Below are positions 8,023 to 17,287 of a DNA stretch of 64,000 bases, in pieces. Origin of the DNA: Candidatus Flexicrinis proximus (lineage in GTDB: Bacteria > Chloroflexota > Anaerolineae > Aggregatilineales > Phototrophicaceae); NCBI GenBank assembly GCA_016712885.1, contig JADJQF010000015.1, positions 248,001 to 312,000 on the forward strand, read 5' to 3'. The notes beneath the pieces are model-generated. The model ran no database searches, was not told the DNA's origin, and saw nothing but the letters and a program-made list of their open reading frames with translations. Within the stretch, counting starts at the first letter, position 1. Each line of letters starts with the position of its first letter. The position numbers and the translations under genes are program-made.

Positions 8023-9399
8023 CTATTCACCCATGCCAGGACGCAGGTCCGGTGCCGGGGCAAATTCGCTCAAAGGAACGATCAGCGGGATGAACAGCTG
8101 CGTGCCGTCACCGGCATCGACCGTCAGCGCGTCTTCGCCGCTGGTGGCCGGGCCGTCCATCGTCTTGTTCAGGAACAGCATGGTCGCCATACGGTTGGCG
8201 CTGGTCGAACGCATACCTTCTGGGTAGTTGAAGTGATACAGGTCAAGCGGGCGGTAATCCATGCCCTGAATGATCGACTGCATCAGCGCGCCGTCGACCG
8301 CTTCCAGGCTGCCGGCTTCGTTGACCGCCTGCGCGTACAGTTCGACATACGTGTCCACCAGACCGAAGCCCAGCAGGTACGAGACGTTCTGCAGCGGCAG
8401 CCCGCGCTCGTTAGCCGCGGCCTGTTCGAGGATCAGCGCGATCCCCGGATGCGTGCGCTCGCTGTACCAATGGAACGGAACCGATCCGACCAGGCCGTTG
8501 ACCGCCGGCAGGCCGTCGCTGCCCAGCGCTGTGCGGCTCAGGAGCGCCACCGAGGTGTCCAACGCCCAGTTCACGCCGCCCAGCTTCACGTCGTCTTCCA
8601 GGCCCAGGTCTACGACTGTCTTGGCGACCATGAACGGCCCGGTTGCCAGGGAGTTCGTGTATAGGATGTTCGCGCCCGCGTCCACCAGGTTCTGGACGTT
8701 GGTCGTGATGTCTGTCGCGGTCGGCAGGAAGAATTCCGGCGTATCCAGCACGTCGATGCCCAGGCCTTCGCAGTGAGCGATCGCCTCTGGCATGAACGCC
8801 GCTGCGCCGAACGCGCCCGGCCAGCTGATGTAGCCGATCACCGGCTCAGGATAGGTCTCGGCATTGGCCGCGACGAAATCGCAGTACGCGCCGAACTGAT
8901 CCACATACAGCGGGTTCGAGGCATAAATCCAGCCCGGTTCCTGTCCGGTTTCGCCATACAGACCGGCAACCGAACCCGCCGAGATCATCACCGGAATTTC
9001 GTCTTCAGCCAGCTGCGTGCGCAGCAGTTCGCTGTCGCCGGAGGCGTACAGCACGATCGCGTCGGGCTTGTCTTCCAGCGTGCTGTAGTAATCGTACGCA
9101 GCCTGTACCTGCGCCGGATCGCCTGCCGTGTCGCGGTTATCCGCGGCAATCGTCGCGCCGCAGATACCGCCACGCGCATTGTAGTACGCCATCGCGTCCG
9201 CCAGCCCTGCCAGCAGTGGCTGGGTGATGAACGCATAGCTGCCGCTGATATCGCCAAAGTGATAAATCGTAACCGTCTGGCCGGTCAGATCGACTTCACA
9301 CGGAGTGTGCGTGATCCATTCGGGCAGTGTCTCGTCCTGCGCCGTCGCAGGGATTGCAATCACCAGCGCAAGGAGAATCAATAGAAGTGCTTTACGCAT
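8023..9399 (-). CDS. livJ: ABC transporter substrate-binding protein (LivJ/LivK family)
   Basis: Periplasmic-binding-type receptor of the importer, 458 residues. A signal peptide (MRKALL..., cleavage near ATAQ) has no lipobox cysteine. The mature protein follows the family-5 pattern (GDISGSYAFI near the start, RDTAGDPA loop, IGYISWPG strand in the hinge region). It is longer than E. coli LivJ (about 367), as is usual for receptors in acyl-CoA-ligase-linked clusters that handle aromatic or fatty acids. It has its own promoter (see 9455-9484), consistent with separate high expression. Substrate cannot be read from sequence; neighbours suggest carboxylic acids that are activated to CoA esters. 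Confidence 0.88.
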   Translation of the reverse strand: MRKALLLILLALVIAIPATAQDETLPEWITHTPCEVDLTGQTVTIYHFGDISGSYAFITQPLLAGLADAMAYYNARGGICGATIAADNRDTAGDPAQVQAAYDYYSTLEDKPDAIVLYASGDSELLRTQLAEDEIPVMISAGSVAGLYGETGQEPGWIYASNPLYVDQFGAYCDFVAANAETYPEPVIGYISWPGAFGAAAFMPEAIAHCEGLGIDVLDTPEFFLPTATDITTNVQNLVDAGANILYTNSLATGPFMVAKTVVDLGLEDDVKLGGVNWALDTSVALLSRTALGSDGLPAVNGLVGSVPFHWYSERTHPGIALILEQAAANERGLPLQNVSYLLGFGLVDTYVELYAQAVNEAGSLEAVDGALMQSIIQGMDYRPLDLYHFNYPEGMRSTSANRMATMLFLNKTMDGPATSGEDALTVDAGDGTQLFIPLIVPLSEFAPAPDLRPGMGE

Positions 9400-9454
9400 A
9401 GTTCAACTCTCTTTCCTCACTAAATTCCTGCATGTTGTAAGTGGTGCATAATCA

Positions 9455-9484
9455 ATTGTAACGTAGATTAAAAAAATGCCGCAA
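9455..9484 (-). promoter_or_regulatory. Promoter of livJ
   Basis: On the minus strand TTGCGG (9484-9479) and TACAAT (9460-9455) are 18 bases apart, about 55 bases before the livJ ATG. The rest of the 9400-9648 gap shows no other feature apart from an AGGAG site for the divergent gene. Confidence 0.5.
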
Positions 9485-9648
9485 CACTTTACGCAATCCC
9501 ATTCTCGCGGTCCCTTCCAGCCGGACTTTCGCCCTTTTCCGCCGCTGGCAACCGGTCGTCCGCAGGCCAAACGGTGGGCATCCTCCGCCGCGCAGCCAGC
9601 ACACCCGCATACAATGAATTCATCCGCTACACGGACAGGAGATTTGCG

Positions 9649-11367
9649 ATGCTCCGCCTTCGAACCCTCATTGCTGCCGCCATCTCGCTTTGTCTGAGCT
9701 TCGTGACCTTCTCGCCGGCTTCGGCCTGTAGCGGTGGCGACGATCCCATCACCCTCAATACGCTCGTCGAAGCGGCCGATGTCTTCATCTGGGGGACAAT
9801 TGTCGAAGTCGACGATCTCGCCATCAATGCCGTCATTCGAGTCTCGGAATACCTGAAAGGCGGGAGCGGACCGGAGTACATTGTCTATCAACGCGCCGAC
9901 ACCGCCTTGATGTCAGCGCACTACCGTTTCGGCTTCGACACCGGCTGCCTCTACGGCGGCACCGGTCGCACCGCCGTCGGCCTGTCCGGCTACTTCTCCC
10001 TGATTCGTTACCCCAGCGGTGTCTATACCTACACCAGTCTCTATGGCGACGCTATCGACATCGACTATGCCCCGATCCACATCCGCACCGATCCGCAGGG
10101 CGAAGACAGCGACTTCGTCGAGGTCGATAATCCCGTGGATGTGGGCCAGTTCCGCGCGTGGGTCGCCGAATTCAGCGGCGAGACTCCGGCCCGGCCCGTA
10201 GAAACCAGCGGCACCTGGATCGCGCCGCTCAGCGTCACCACCGCCACCGGCCAGTCCTACCTAATCCCCATCGACGGTGGCCCTGTAAACGAGTTTCAAC
10301 CGAATACCCTCCTTTCCGCTGGCCCGGCCAATACCTATCCCCACATTTTCGAAGACCCGCCCATCTGCCGCGACCTCGGCTGCCGCATCCTCTCGCCCGA
10401 CGGGGTCTTCCACGTCGAAGTCCTGCCCGATGCCACTCTATCAGTCGACTATGCCTACAGCCGGTTCGGCGCGTCCACCTCTGGCGTCGCCTGGACGCCT
10501 CTGATCCTCCCCGGCGAAGCGGTCAGCATGTCTCCAACCGGCCGGGGGCTGGCCGTCTGGCTCGCTGACACCCTCAACGTCTACCGCCTCGGCAGTACGG
10601 GCTGCGACTGCATGTATGCGGGCTATGCGCCGTCCATCGAGGAAATCGCGTCGATTGCGCTGACCTCGGCCCCCGTCGAAACCCGCCGTCACATCCGCTG
10701 GAGCGGGGACGGCGCCATCCTCACGTTCAGCGACTTGGATGGCTTGTGGGCCGTCGATCTGCTGCGGGACGCTGAACCCGCGCTCATCGTCCCGTCCTCC
10801 GACGAGTCCGCGCCCATTCCGCTTCACGTCTCCCAGCGCGGTCGCTACGTCAGCTTCCGCACCGCTCCCGACTCGTACCAGTGGGTTATGCTCGACCGCT
10901 TAACCGGTTCCACCTATCCGAACATGCTCCCATCACCCAGCGAAACCGTTTTCGCGTACTTTGGCGGCGGCGAAACTCCGCCGCCGGAATCGCTGACGCG
11001 TTGGCCCTGCCTGATGTGTGCCGTGATCGATGAGATCGAGACGCCGCTGTTCGTCTGGTTCGAGCAAGACGGCAGCGACTGGGCATGGTCGGCCAACTGC
11101 GGACCCGGCACGCCCTACAACGGCTGCATCGTCTCGTCTTTCGCCTTCGACTCTCGGCTATATGGCCAGCCCAGCGATAACAGCAGATCGTACCGGTTTC
11201 CGGCCATCCGCGATTTCTCCTATGAACCGCACCGGAACCTGTTCGCCGTCGTCACAGCCGACCGGCGCATCCAGGTCGGCGATCAGGAAATCGACCTCTC
11301 CGGCCTCATCGACTCGGACATCGTCGACATCAACTGGCTGCGCCCATCTTTGTTCTATTGGGAATGA
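9649..11367 (+). CDS. Secreted beta-rich protein of unknown function inside the liv cluster
   Basis: AGGAG seven bases before the ATG at 9649 fixes the start and gives 572 residues. A signal peptide ends near ASA, followed by C-S-G-G. Residues about 25-160 resemble the NTR/TIMP-like pattern: Cys right after the cleavage site, a WGTIVEVDD strand and VSEYLKGG. The remainder looks like repeated beta strands with Trp/Asp-rich turns, possibly a propeller (IRWSGDGAILTFSDLDGLW near 345). No enzyme motif is seen. It is the only plus-strand gene between livM and livJ and interrupts an otherwise co-directional cluster. Two repeat copies follow its stop. Confidence 0.6.
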   Translation: MLRLRTLIAAAISLCLSFVTFSPASACSGGDDPITLNTLVEAADVFIWGTIVEVDDLAINAVIRVSEYLKGGSGPEYIVYQRADTALMSAHYRFGFDTGCLYGGTGRTAVGLSGYFSLIRYPSGVYTYTSLYGDAIDIDYAPIHIRTDPQGEDSDFVEVDNPVDVGQFRAWVAEFSGETPARPVETSGTWIAPLSVTTATGQSYLIPIDGGPVNEFQPNTLLSAGPANTYPHIFEDPPICRDLGCRILSPDGVFHVEVLPDATLSVDYAYSRFGASTSGVAWTPLILPGEAVSMSPTGRGLAVWLADTLNVYRLGSTGCDCMYAGYAPSIEEIASIALTSAPVETRRHIRWSGDGAILTFSDLDGLWAVDLLRDAEPALIVPSSDESAPIPLHVSQRGRYVSFRTAPDSYQWVMLDRLTGSTYPNMLPSPSETVFAYFGGGETPPPESLTRWPCLMCAVIDEIETPLFVWFEQDGSDWAWSANCGPGTPYNGCIVSSFAFDSRLYGQPSDNSRSYRFPAIRDFSYEPHRNLFAVVTADRRIQVGDQEIDLSGLIDSDIVDINWLRPSLFYWE

Positions 11368-11384
11368 TCCACACCGTCAGAGAT

Positions 11385-11504
11385 TCGTACTCCTATACTC
11401 CCTAGCTGCGTATAGTGCCGCGTGCGGCGCTATACGCAAAGTGAGGGAGGTTCGGAGGGTTTACACCCTCCGGCGGAGGTCTGGAGGCGGCGCCTCCACG
11501 CAAA
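11385..11504 (+). repeat. Dispersed four-hairpin element, copy C1
   Basis: In the second hairpin GCGTATAG pairs with CTATACGC and GCCGC with GCGGC. The third has CGGAGGGT/ACCCTCCG around TTAC. The last is TGGAGGCG/CGCCTCCA. Base identity in hairpins 2 and 3 differs from copy A while pairing is kept. It lies head-to-tail with C2. Confidence 0.85.
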
Positions 11505-11542
11505 ACCATACCGTTCGCGCCCGGAGCATGCGCATCTGATCC

Positions 11543-11644
11543 TCTCAATGGCGTTTGATGCCGCCTACGGCGTCAAACGCAAAGTGACGGAGGTTCGGAG
11601 GGTGCAAACTCTCCGGCGAAGGTGTGGAGGCGGCGCTTCCACCC
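11543..11644 (+). repeat. Dispersed four-hairpin element, copy C2
   Basis: The second hairpin is GCGTTTGA/TCAAACGC with inner GCCG/CGGC, the third GGAGGGT/ACTCTCC around GCAA, the last GTGGAGGCG with GCTTCCAC. The copy ends directly at the livM stop codon (11645-11647). Confidence 0.85.
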
Positions 11645-12757
11645 TTAGTAGCTGTAGGGCCGGATTTTCCAGCTGATCTTAAGGATTTCCCAGCGGTACG
11701 CCAGCCCGCGCGGTTCGACAATCAGGAACACGATCAGCGACAGCCCGAAGAGCAGTGGGTTCAGCGCCGCGAATACGTTGACCGGGTTCAGGAACGGCAG
11801 CAGCCCTGGCAGCGACGCGTACAGCGACGGGATGATCGACGGGATGATGTTCTGCGTCAGCAGGTTCACAAACGCGACTCCCAGCAGTGGCCCCAACGGA
11901 TAGCCCGCGCCGCCAATGATCAGCATCGCCAGCATCTCGATCGAGACGCTGGGTCCGAAGAAGTCCAGCGAGATATTGTTGATATGGAAGGCCATCAGGG
12001 TTCCGGCAACCCCGGCATACACCGCGCTCAGGAAGAATGCCTGCAGCTTATAGGCGAACACGTTAATGCCCAGCAGCTCCGCCGCCAGGTCGTTATCGCG
12101 GATGCTGATGAACGCCCGCCCGGTCCGCGTCCGGCTGATGTTCCGGGCGAACAGCGCCGCCCCAACCGCCAGCAGGATCACCACATAATACATCGCCCCG
12201 TCCGGCCCGAAACTGATCGGCCCCAGTGTCGGGATCGGCACTTCCAGCGGATTCGACCCGTTGCTGATCGGGGCCAGCGGGTAGCGCAGGAACCACGGGA
12301 TGATGAACTGCGCCGCCAGCGTCGCCATGCTCAGGTAGAAGCCCTTCACCCGCAGTGATGGCAGCCCGAAGATCAGCCCGATCACCCCGGTGAACAGCGC
12401 CGCGGCAGGCAGCGCCGTCCAGAACGAGAATCCCAGCGACCGCACCATGTACGCGCTGCTGTACGCCCCGACTGCTAGGAACGCCGCATGTCCCAGCGAG
12501 ACCAGCCCGGTATACCCGGTCAGGATATTCAGCCCCTGTACCGCGATCACCAGTATCGCGATCCGGATGATCGTCCCGATCAGCGATTGCGGCACGATGT
12601 TCAGCCCGAACGGCCCATCCAGCGTCAGCAGCGGCAGCAGCAGCAGCAGCGCCAGCGCCCCGTACGACATCAGCTTGTCGCCCCGCGTCCGGTTCAGTGA
12701 AATGTCCTGCGCGTAAGTCGTATCGTAAACGCCCGACGGCCTAATGTTAGCTGACAT
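11645..12757 (-). CDS. livM: Branched-chain/aromatic acid ABC transporter permease (LivM type)
   Basis: Integral membrane permease of 370 residues with about nine or ten hydrophobic segments. It has the LivM family signature around residues 70-110 (VQGLNILTGYTGLVSLGHAA) and the EAA-like cytoplasmic loop near 220 (ISIRDNDLAAELLGINVF) that contacts the ATPases. The start lies 12 bases downstream of GAGAG. It follows livH by 87 bases and should form a heterodimer with LivH in the inner membrane. A repeat copy abuts its stop. Confidence 0.93.
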   Translation of the reverse strand: MSANIRPSGVYDTTYAQDISLNRTRGDKLMSYGALALLLLLPLLTLDGPFGLNIVPQSLIGTIIRIAILVIAVQGLNILTGYTGLVSLGHAAFLAVGAYSSAYMVRSLGFSFWTALPAAALFTGVIGLIFGLPSLRVKGFYLSMATLAAQFIIPWFLRYPLAPISNGSNPLEVPIPTLGPISFGPDGAMYYVVILLAVGAALFARNISRTRTGRAFISIRDNDLAAELLGINVFAYKLQAFFLSAVYAGVAGTLMAFHINNISLDFFGPSVSIEMLAMLIIGGAGYPLGPLLGVAFVNLLTQNIIPSIIPSLYASLPGLLPFLNPVNVFAALNPLLFGLSLIVFLIVEPRGLAYRWEILKISWKIRPYSY

Positions 12758-12844
12758 GAACCACTCTCAATCTATTCCGCTCATTCTCTACGTTACCATC
12801 CGGCAGTCCCGGCCAGGATGCGCACTTAGGATGACAGATGGCCG

Positions 12845-14137
12845 CTAAATCCGCTCGATGCGTTTCTGTCCGAACAACCCGTCCGGCCGGATTACCAGCA
12901 CCAGCATCAGCACCAGATAAGGCGCCAGTTCGGTATCCACTTGCAGGCCGGGAAACAGGCGCTTGCTCAGTTCCTGCACCAGTCCGATCACGATCCCGCC
13001 CACAAACGCCCCGCTGATCGATTCGACGCCGCCCAGCAGCACCGCCGGGAACGCGTAAAAAGCCAACCCCGGCAGATTCTGGCTCAGGTTGGTCGCCCCG
13101 CCTTGCGCCACGCCTGAGATCGCCGCCAGCAGCGCCGCGATCGCCCACGCCACCGCTAAAATCACCCGCACTCGCAGGCCTACTGACTGCGCCAACTGTT
13201 GGTTTTCAGCCGTTGCCCGCATCGCCAGCCCGACGTTGGTGAACCGGAAAAACGCTACAAACGCCAGGAATGCCGCCACCGCCAGGCAGAACGCTACCAC
13301 CAGTTCGATGTTGATAATGATCCGCGAGACGTCCAGCCACGTGCCTTCGCCTTCGATCGTCAAGCGCGCCGGAACGCCAATTCGCTTGAGCACATCGAAC
13401 ACCGGCAGCGGGAGCTCGACGCTTCCCCAGACCATCTGCGTCAGGCCATGCAGCAGTTCGCCGATCGCCAGCGTCATCATCACCGTCGCAAACAGCGGTT
13501 GGCCGATCAGCGGGCGGATCGTGAACCGCTCCACCACCAGCCCAAGCGCCACCGCCCCCAGCATCCCGCCCACAAACGCGCGGATGAGCTGCCATTCCGG
13601 CCACGGAAGGATCAGCACTACCGTCAGGATCACCGCCGCTGCCGCGCCCACCGCCACCCGCCGCATGTCCCGCAGCTCGCGCCAGCCGTTCAGCGAGATC
13701 AGCATCAGCACGACCACGATGCTGAACAGCGCCGCGGCCCCCGGGTTTACCACGACATAGCGGTTAACCACCTCCACGCCGTCCACCACCAGCGGGACGC
13801 CGTTCTCCAGCACTGGCTGCGTCGTCACCGGGATGCTGAACAGCGCGTAAAAGATCAGCCCGCCCAGCAGCATCATATAGCCGTGCGCGAAGTTGAACAC
13901 GCCGGACGCCTTGTTGACGATTACGATTCCCAGCCCGACCAGCGCGTACACGCCGCCAACCAGAAAACCGCGGATCACCGACTCGACCAGCCGGCCGGGC
14001 TTCTGCGCGCCGACATACGGCCCCAGCCATGCCGCGAACAATACGATACCTGCCGCGATGAGGAACCACTTCACCGCCCGCCGGGTATCGAACTGCGGCG
14101 GTGCGGGCGGATTCTGAGACTGTGCAAAACCAGACAA
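12845..14137 (-). CDS. livH: Branched-chain/aromatic acid ABC transporter permease (LivH type)
   Basis: The second permease. A TTG start at 14137 with GGAGG six bases upstream is preferred over an in-frame ATG 66 bases earlier that would add 22 residues and hide the ribosome site inside the gene. The 430-residue product is longer than typical LivH (about 300). The family sequence (GGVYALVGLGIVIVNKASGV, residues about 65-85) is split from the second half (AVALGLVVERFTIRPL) by roughly 100 residues containing two extra membrane segments and an extracytoplasmic loop. The EAA loop is AMRATAENQQLAQSVGL. It is co-transcribed with the upstream acyl-CoA synthetase. Confidence 0.9.
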   Translation of the reverse strand: MSGFAQSQNPPAPPQFDTRRAVKWFLIAAGIVLFAAWLGPYVGAQKPGRLVESVIRGFLVGGVYALVGLGIVIVNKASGVFNFAHGYMMLLGGLIFYALFSIPVTTQPVLENGVPLVVDGVEVVNRYVVVNPGAAALFSIVVVLMLISLNGWRELRDMRRVAVGAAAAVILTVVLILPWPEWQLIRAFVGGMLGAVALGLVVERFTIRPLIGQPLFATVMMTLAIGELLHGLTQMVWGSVELPLPVFDVLKRIGVPARLTIEGEGTWLDVSRIIINIELVVAFCLAVAAFLAFVAFFRFTNVGLAMRATAENQQLAQSVGLRVRVILAVAWAIAALLAAISGVAQGGATNLSQNLPGLAFYAFPAVLLGGVESISGAFVGGIVIGLVQELSKRLFPGLQVDTELAPYLVLMLVLVIRPDGLFGQKRIERI

Positions 14138-14239
14138 AACAACCCTCCAATAACGCTTTAGTCCATCATCAATAATCAGTCGATCCGGGCGGCATGCCCA
14201 CAAGGGTTGGGCCGCTCAGCCATCCGCAGGTCTCGCCCC

Positions 14240-16207
14240 TTATTCCACGTCCTCAATCCGCACGGCCGTCTCTACGCGGCCCGACCGCCCATCGCGGTAC
14301 TTCACCTCGGCCGTGACACTCACCTTATCCTTGCCGGTATACATCGCCTCGATTAGCTCGGCGTAGCGCTGTTCAAGCGCCGAGCGCCGCAGCTTCCGCG
14401 TCCGCGTCAGTTCCGCCTCGTCCGCGTCGAACGCCTTGTGCAGGATCACGAACCGCCGGATCCGTCCCGACGGCGGCAGGCTGGCGTTCACCGCATGCAC
14501 CTCGTCCTTGATGATCTTGTACACCTCAGACTTCTGCGTTAGGTCCACATAGGTCGTGAAATGCACACGGTTTTTCTCCGCCCACCGGCTCACGTTTTCA
14601 AAGTCGATGATCACGATCGCCGTCACATAATCCTTGTCTTCTTCGCCGATCGCCATCACATCCTGCACGAACTGGCAGAATTTCAGCCGCCCCTCAATAT
14701 ATTGCGGGCTGAAGCGTTCCCCGTTCCGCAGTTGGATCATGTCCTTAACGCGGTCCAGGTACACCAGCTGCCCGTCCGCATCGATGGTTCCGGCGTCTCC
14801 GCTCTTGAAGTACCCCTCCTCATCGAAGGCTTCGGCCGTTTTGTCCGGCATCTTGTAGTAACCCGAGAACACCGCCCGGCTGAACACCCGGATTTCGCCG
14901 TCTTCCGCGATCTTGACCTTCACGCCCGGCACCGGTTCGCCGACGCTCGATAGCTTCACGCGCCCGCTGCAATGGTTGCTCACCCCTTGCATCTCCGTCG
15001 ATCCGTACAGGCTCTTCAGTTCGACTCCCACCGCCCGGAAAAACCGCAGTACCGATGGGCTCAGCGCCGACCCCGACGTGAACGCGTTCCGCATCCGCGT
15101 CATGCCGATTTTGTCCCGCAGCGGCCCCAGCACCGCCAGATTACTCAGCCAGCGCAGCGCCCGTAAATGTGCCGGTACCGCTTTGCCCTGATCCTCCAGG
15201 TCGATCACCTTGTAGGCGATCGGCAGGCATAGCCCGAACAGCGCGCGGTTGATCCAGAAGCTGTCGTTGACCCGCATCTGCATCGTCCGTGCCAGCCCTT
15301 CCCAGATCCGGCTGGGGAACAATAGGGATGACGGCGCGATCTCGCGCAGGTCGTGCATTGTCGTTTCCGGCCCCTCTGGAAAATTGACGCAGAACCCGTA
15401 CAACGCATGCCCCCCCACGCCGAACCCCTGCTCCGTGATCCACGCCAGCGGGCTGAACGACAGGTACTGGTCTTCATCGCGAATTGGGATCGTTTTCTGC
15501 GTATGCCAGTTCGTATACAGCACGTTCTGGTGCCGGATCATCGCGCCCTTCGGCACCCCTGACGTACCGCTCGTATAACTGAACAGGGCAATATCGCTGA
15601 TCTTGCCTTCTGCCAGCATCTTCTCGAATGCGTCCGGATGTTCCTTGCCGTAAAGTTCGCCCAGCTTCTGCACGTCCTCGTAGCGCAACAGCCACGGGTC
15701 TTCGACCTTCCACATCCCGCTGTCGTCCCAGTAGATCACGTTGCGGATGTTCGGCAGTTGGTCGCGCAGCGCCTGCGCCTTGTCAACCTGTTCCTGATCG
15801 TGTGCGATCAGGAACACCGCGTCGCTATGGTTGGCGATGTAGCCCAGTTCCTGTAAGTTTGCGTCGGTGAAGATCGCTGTCGTAACCCCACCCGCCGCCT
15901 GTACCGCGTACTGCGCCCAGTAAAACTCCGGGTCGTTTTCCCCGATGATCGCTACCTTGTCCTCACGCTTCAGGCCCAGACTCACCAGCCCAAGACTCAG
16001 GTCGATCACCGATTGCAGGCTCTGCGCCCAGGTGTATTCCTGCCAGATCCCGTAGCGCTTCTTGCGCATCGCCACGCGGTTTGGACTCTTCCGCGCCGTC
16101 TTGACAAACGCCTTGGGGATCGTGTTCTGATCGGCAGGGATCTCTGTAATCTCTTCGTAAGGAACAGAAAAATGTACTTTTGCCTGCGCCTGCTTTTCAC
16201 TAATCAT
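14240..16207 (-). CDS. Long-chain acyl-CoA synthetase (AMP-forming)
   Basis: AMP-binding ligase of 655 residues in the FadD15/LACS family. It has an intact P-loop (SYTSGTSGVPKG near 215), SLYGSTE near 400 (A5), KSGDAGTID near 470 (A7) and the LRNGERFSP hinge, where LACS proteins carry a similar K/R-NGE motif. It activates fatty or aromatic acids to CoA esters using ATP. It sits between livG and livH, a conserved position in this transporter type, suggesting that imported acids are activated on entry. GGAG lies 7 bases before the ATG. The 160-base gap upstream is almost pure purine on the transcribed strand. Confidence 0.9.
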   Translation of the reverse strand: MISEKQAQAKVHFSVPYEEITEIPADQNTIPKAFVKTARKSPNRVAMRKKRYGIWQEYTWAQSLQSVIDLSLGLVSLGLKREDKVAIIGENDPEFYWAQYAVQAAGGVTTAIFTDANLQELGYIANHSDAVFLIAHDQEQVDKAQALRDQLPNIRNVIYWDDSGMWKVEDPWLLRYEDVQKLGELYGKEHPDAFEKMLAEGKISDIALFSYTSGTSGVPKGAMIRHQNVLYTNWHTQKTIPIRDEDQYLSFSPLAWITEQGFGVGGHALYGFCVNFPEGPETTMHDLREIAPSSLLFPSRIWEGLARTMQMRVNDSFWINRALFGLCLPIAYKVIDLEDQGKAVPAHLRALRWLSNLAVLGPLRDKIGMTRMRNAFTSGSALSPSVLRFFRAVGVELKSLYGSTEMQGVSNHCSGRVKLSSVGEPVPGVKVKIAEDGEIRVFSRAVFSGYYKMPDKTAEAFDEEGYFKSGDAGTIDADGQLVYLDRVKDMIQLRNGERFSPQYIEGRLKFCQFVQDVMAIGEEDKDYVTAIVIIDFENVSRWAEKNRVHFTTYVDLTQKSEVYKIIKDEVHAVNASLPPSGRIRRFVILHKAFDADEAELTRTRKLRRSALEQRYAELIEAMYTGKDKVSVTAEVKYRDGRSGRVETAVRIEDVE

Positions 16208-16367
16208 CTCTATACTCCACTACACCGTCCCCCCAAGACCGTCTCGCATCCCCCGCGCCGCCTCACCCGTCCACCACCCTACTCACCAGCCCACGTCTTT
16301 CCCTTCTCTTCCCTGCCCCTCACTTCCCCCACTTCTCTCCACTTTCCTTCACTTCTGTCCACTGCCC

Positions 16368-17141
16368 TTAGTGCTGTTCCTGACCCAGATACGCCCGGAT
16401 CACCGCTTCGTTCTGGCTGATTTCCCCTGGCGTCCCTTCCGCGATCTTCTGCCCGAAGTCCAGCGCCACAATCCGGTCTGAGATGTCCATCACCAGCCCG
16501 ACGTCATGCTCGATCAGCAGGATCGTCGTCCCGCGCTGCTCGTGGATGTCCAGGATGAACCGCGCCATGTCTTCTTTTTCTTCCTGGTTCATGCCGGCCA
16601 TAGGCTCATCCAGCAGCAGCAGCTTCGGTTCCAGCGCCAGCGCCCGTCCCAGCTCGACCCGCTTCCGCAGGCCGTAGCTCAGCGTCCCGACGATCGTCTT
16701 GCGGATCGCTTCCATCTCCAGGAATTCGATGATCTCCTCGACCATCGCGCGGTGCGCGATTTCCTCCCGCTGCGCCATGCCCCAGAAAATCCCGCCGGTC
16801 AGCATGTTGCTCTTCATATGCAGGTGACGCGCCGCCATCAGGTTGTCCAGCGCCGTCATATTGGTGTACAGCGCGATATTCTGAAACGTCCGGCTGATCC
16901 CCAGCTGCGCGCGCCTGTACGGTGGCAGCCGTGTGATATCCTGCCCGCCAAATACGATGCGCCCCGTCTGTGGTTTGTAAAAACCGTTGACACTGTTGAT
17001 CAGGCTCGTCTTGCCCGCGCCGTTCGGCCCGATCACCGACAGGATTTCGCCGTCTCGCACCTCAAAACTGATGTGCTGGAGGGCCTTAATACCGCCAAAC
17101 GACAGCGAAATGTCGTCGATATGCAGTTTTACAGCGACCAT
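16368..17141 (-). CDS. livG: Branched-chain/aromatic acid ABC transporter ATPase (LivG type)
   Basis: The first gene of the uptake cluster and partner ATPase of LivF. Walker A is GPNGAGKTS, the signature is the LivG-type LSYGLRKRVELGRAL, Walker B LLLDEPMAGM and the H-loop LIEHDV. The 257-residue start at 17141 (MVAVKLH) matches where homology begins. An ATG at 17159 is also possible; neither has an ideally spaced Shine-Dalgarno site, so the start is uncertain by six codons. The promoter at 17191-17220 probably drives livG through livM. Confidence 0.93.
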   Translation of the reverse strand: MVAVKLHIDDISLSFGGIKALQHISFEVRDGEILSVIGPNGAGKTSLINSVNGFYKPQTGRIVFGGQDITRLPPYRRAQLGISRTFQNIALYTNMTALDNLMAARHLHMKSNMLTGGIFWGMAQREEIAHRAMVEEIIEFLEMEAIRKTIVGTLSYGLRKRVELGRALALEPKLLLLDEPMAGMNQEEKEDMARFILDIHEQRGTTILLIEHDVGLVMDISDRIVALDFGQKIAEGTPGEISQNEAVIRAYLGQEQH

Positions 17142-17190
17142 AAAGAATGAAAGCTCCATCCCAAAATCGAATCAAGATTTTACAAGTCAA

Positions 17191-17220
17191 ACAATACCGT
17201 CTATACGCAAAAGCGACCAA
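17191..17220 (-). promoter_or_regulatory. Promoter of the livG operon
   Basis: Minus-strand TTGGTC (17220-17215) and TATTGT (17196-17191), spacing 18, lie about 50 bases before livG. A downstream TAAAAT could serve as an alternative -10 box. Confidence 0.4.
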
Positions 17221-17287
17221 ACGGTATGTTTTTGGCCTCCTTCCCTCTCAGCCTTATGTCCCCTTCTCGTTCTCGGCGCTGTCGCTT

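Noticed and set aside
11385..11644. CRISPR array (two similar units in tandem)
   Set aside because: The units are over 100 bases, imperfect, internally structured and recur singly elsewhere; there are no spacers and no cas genes.
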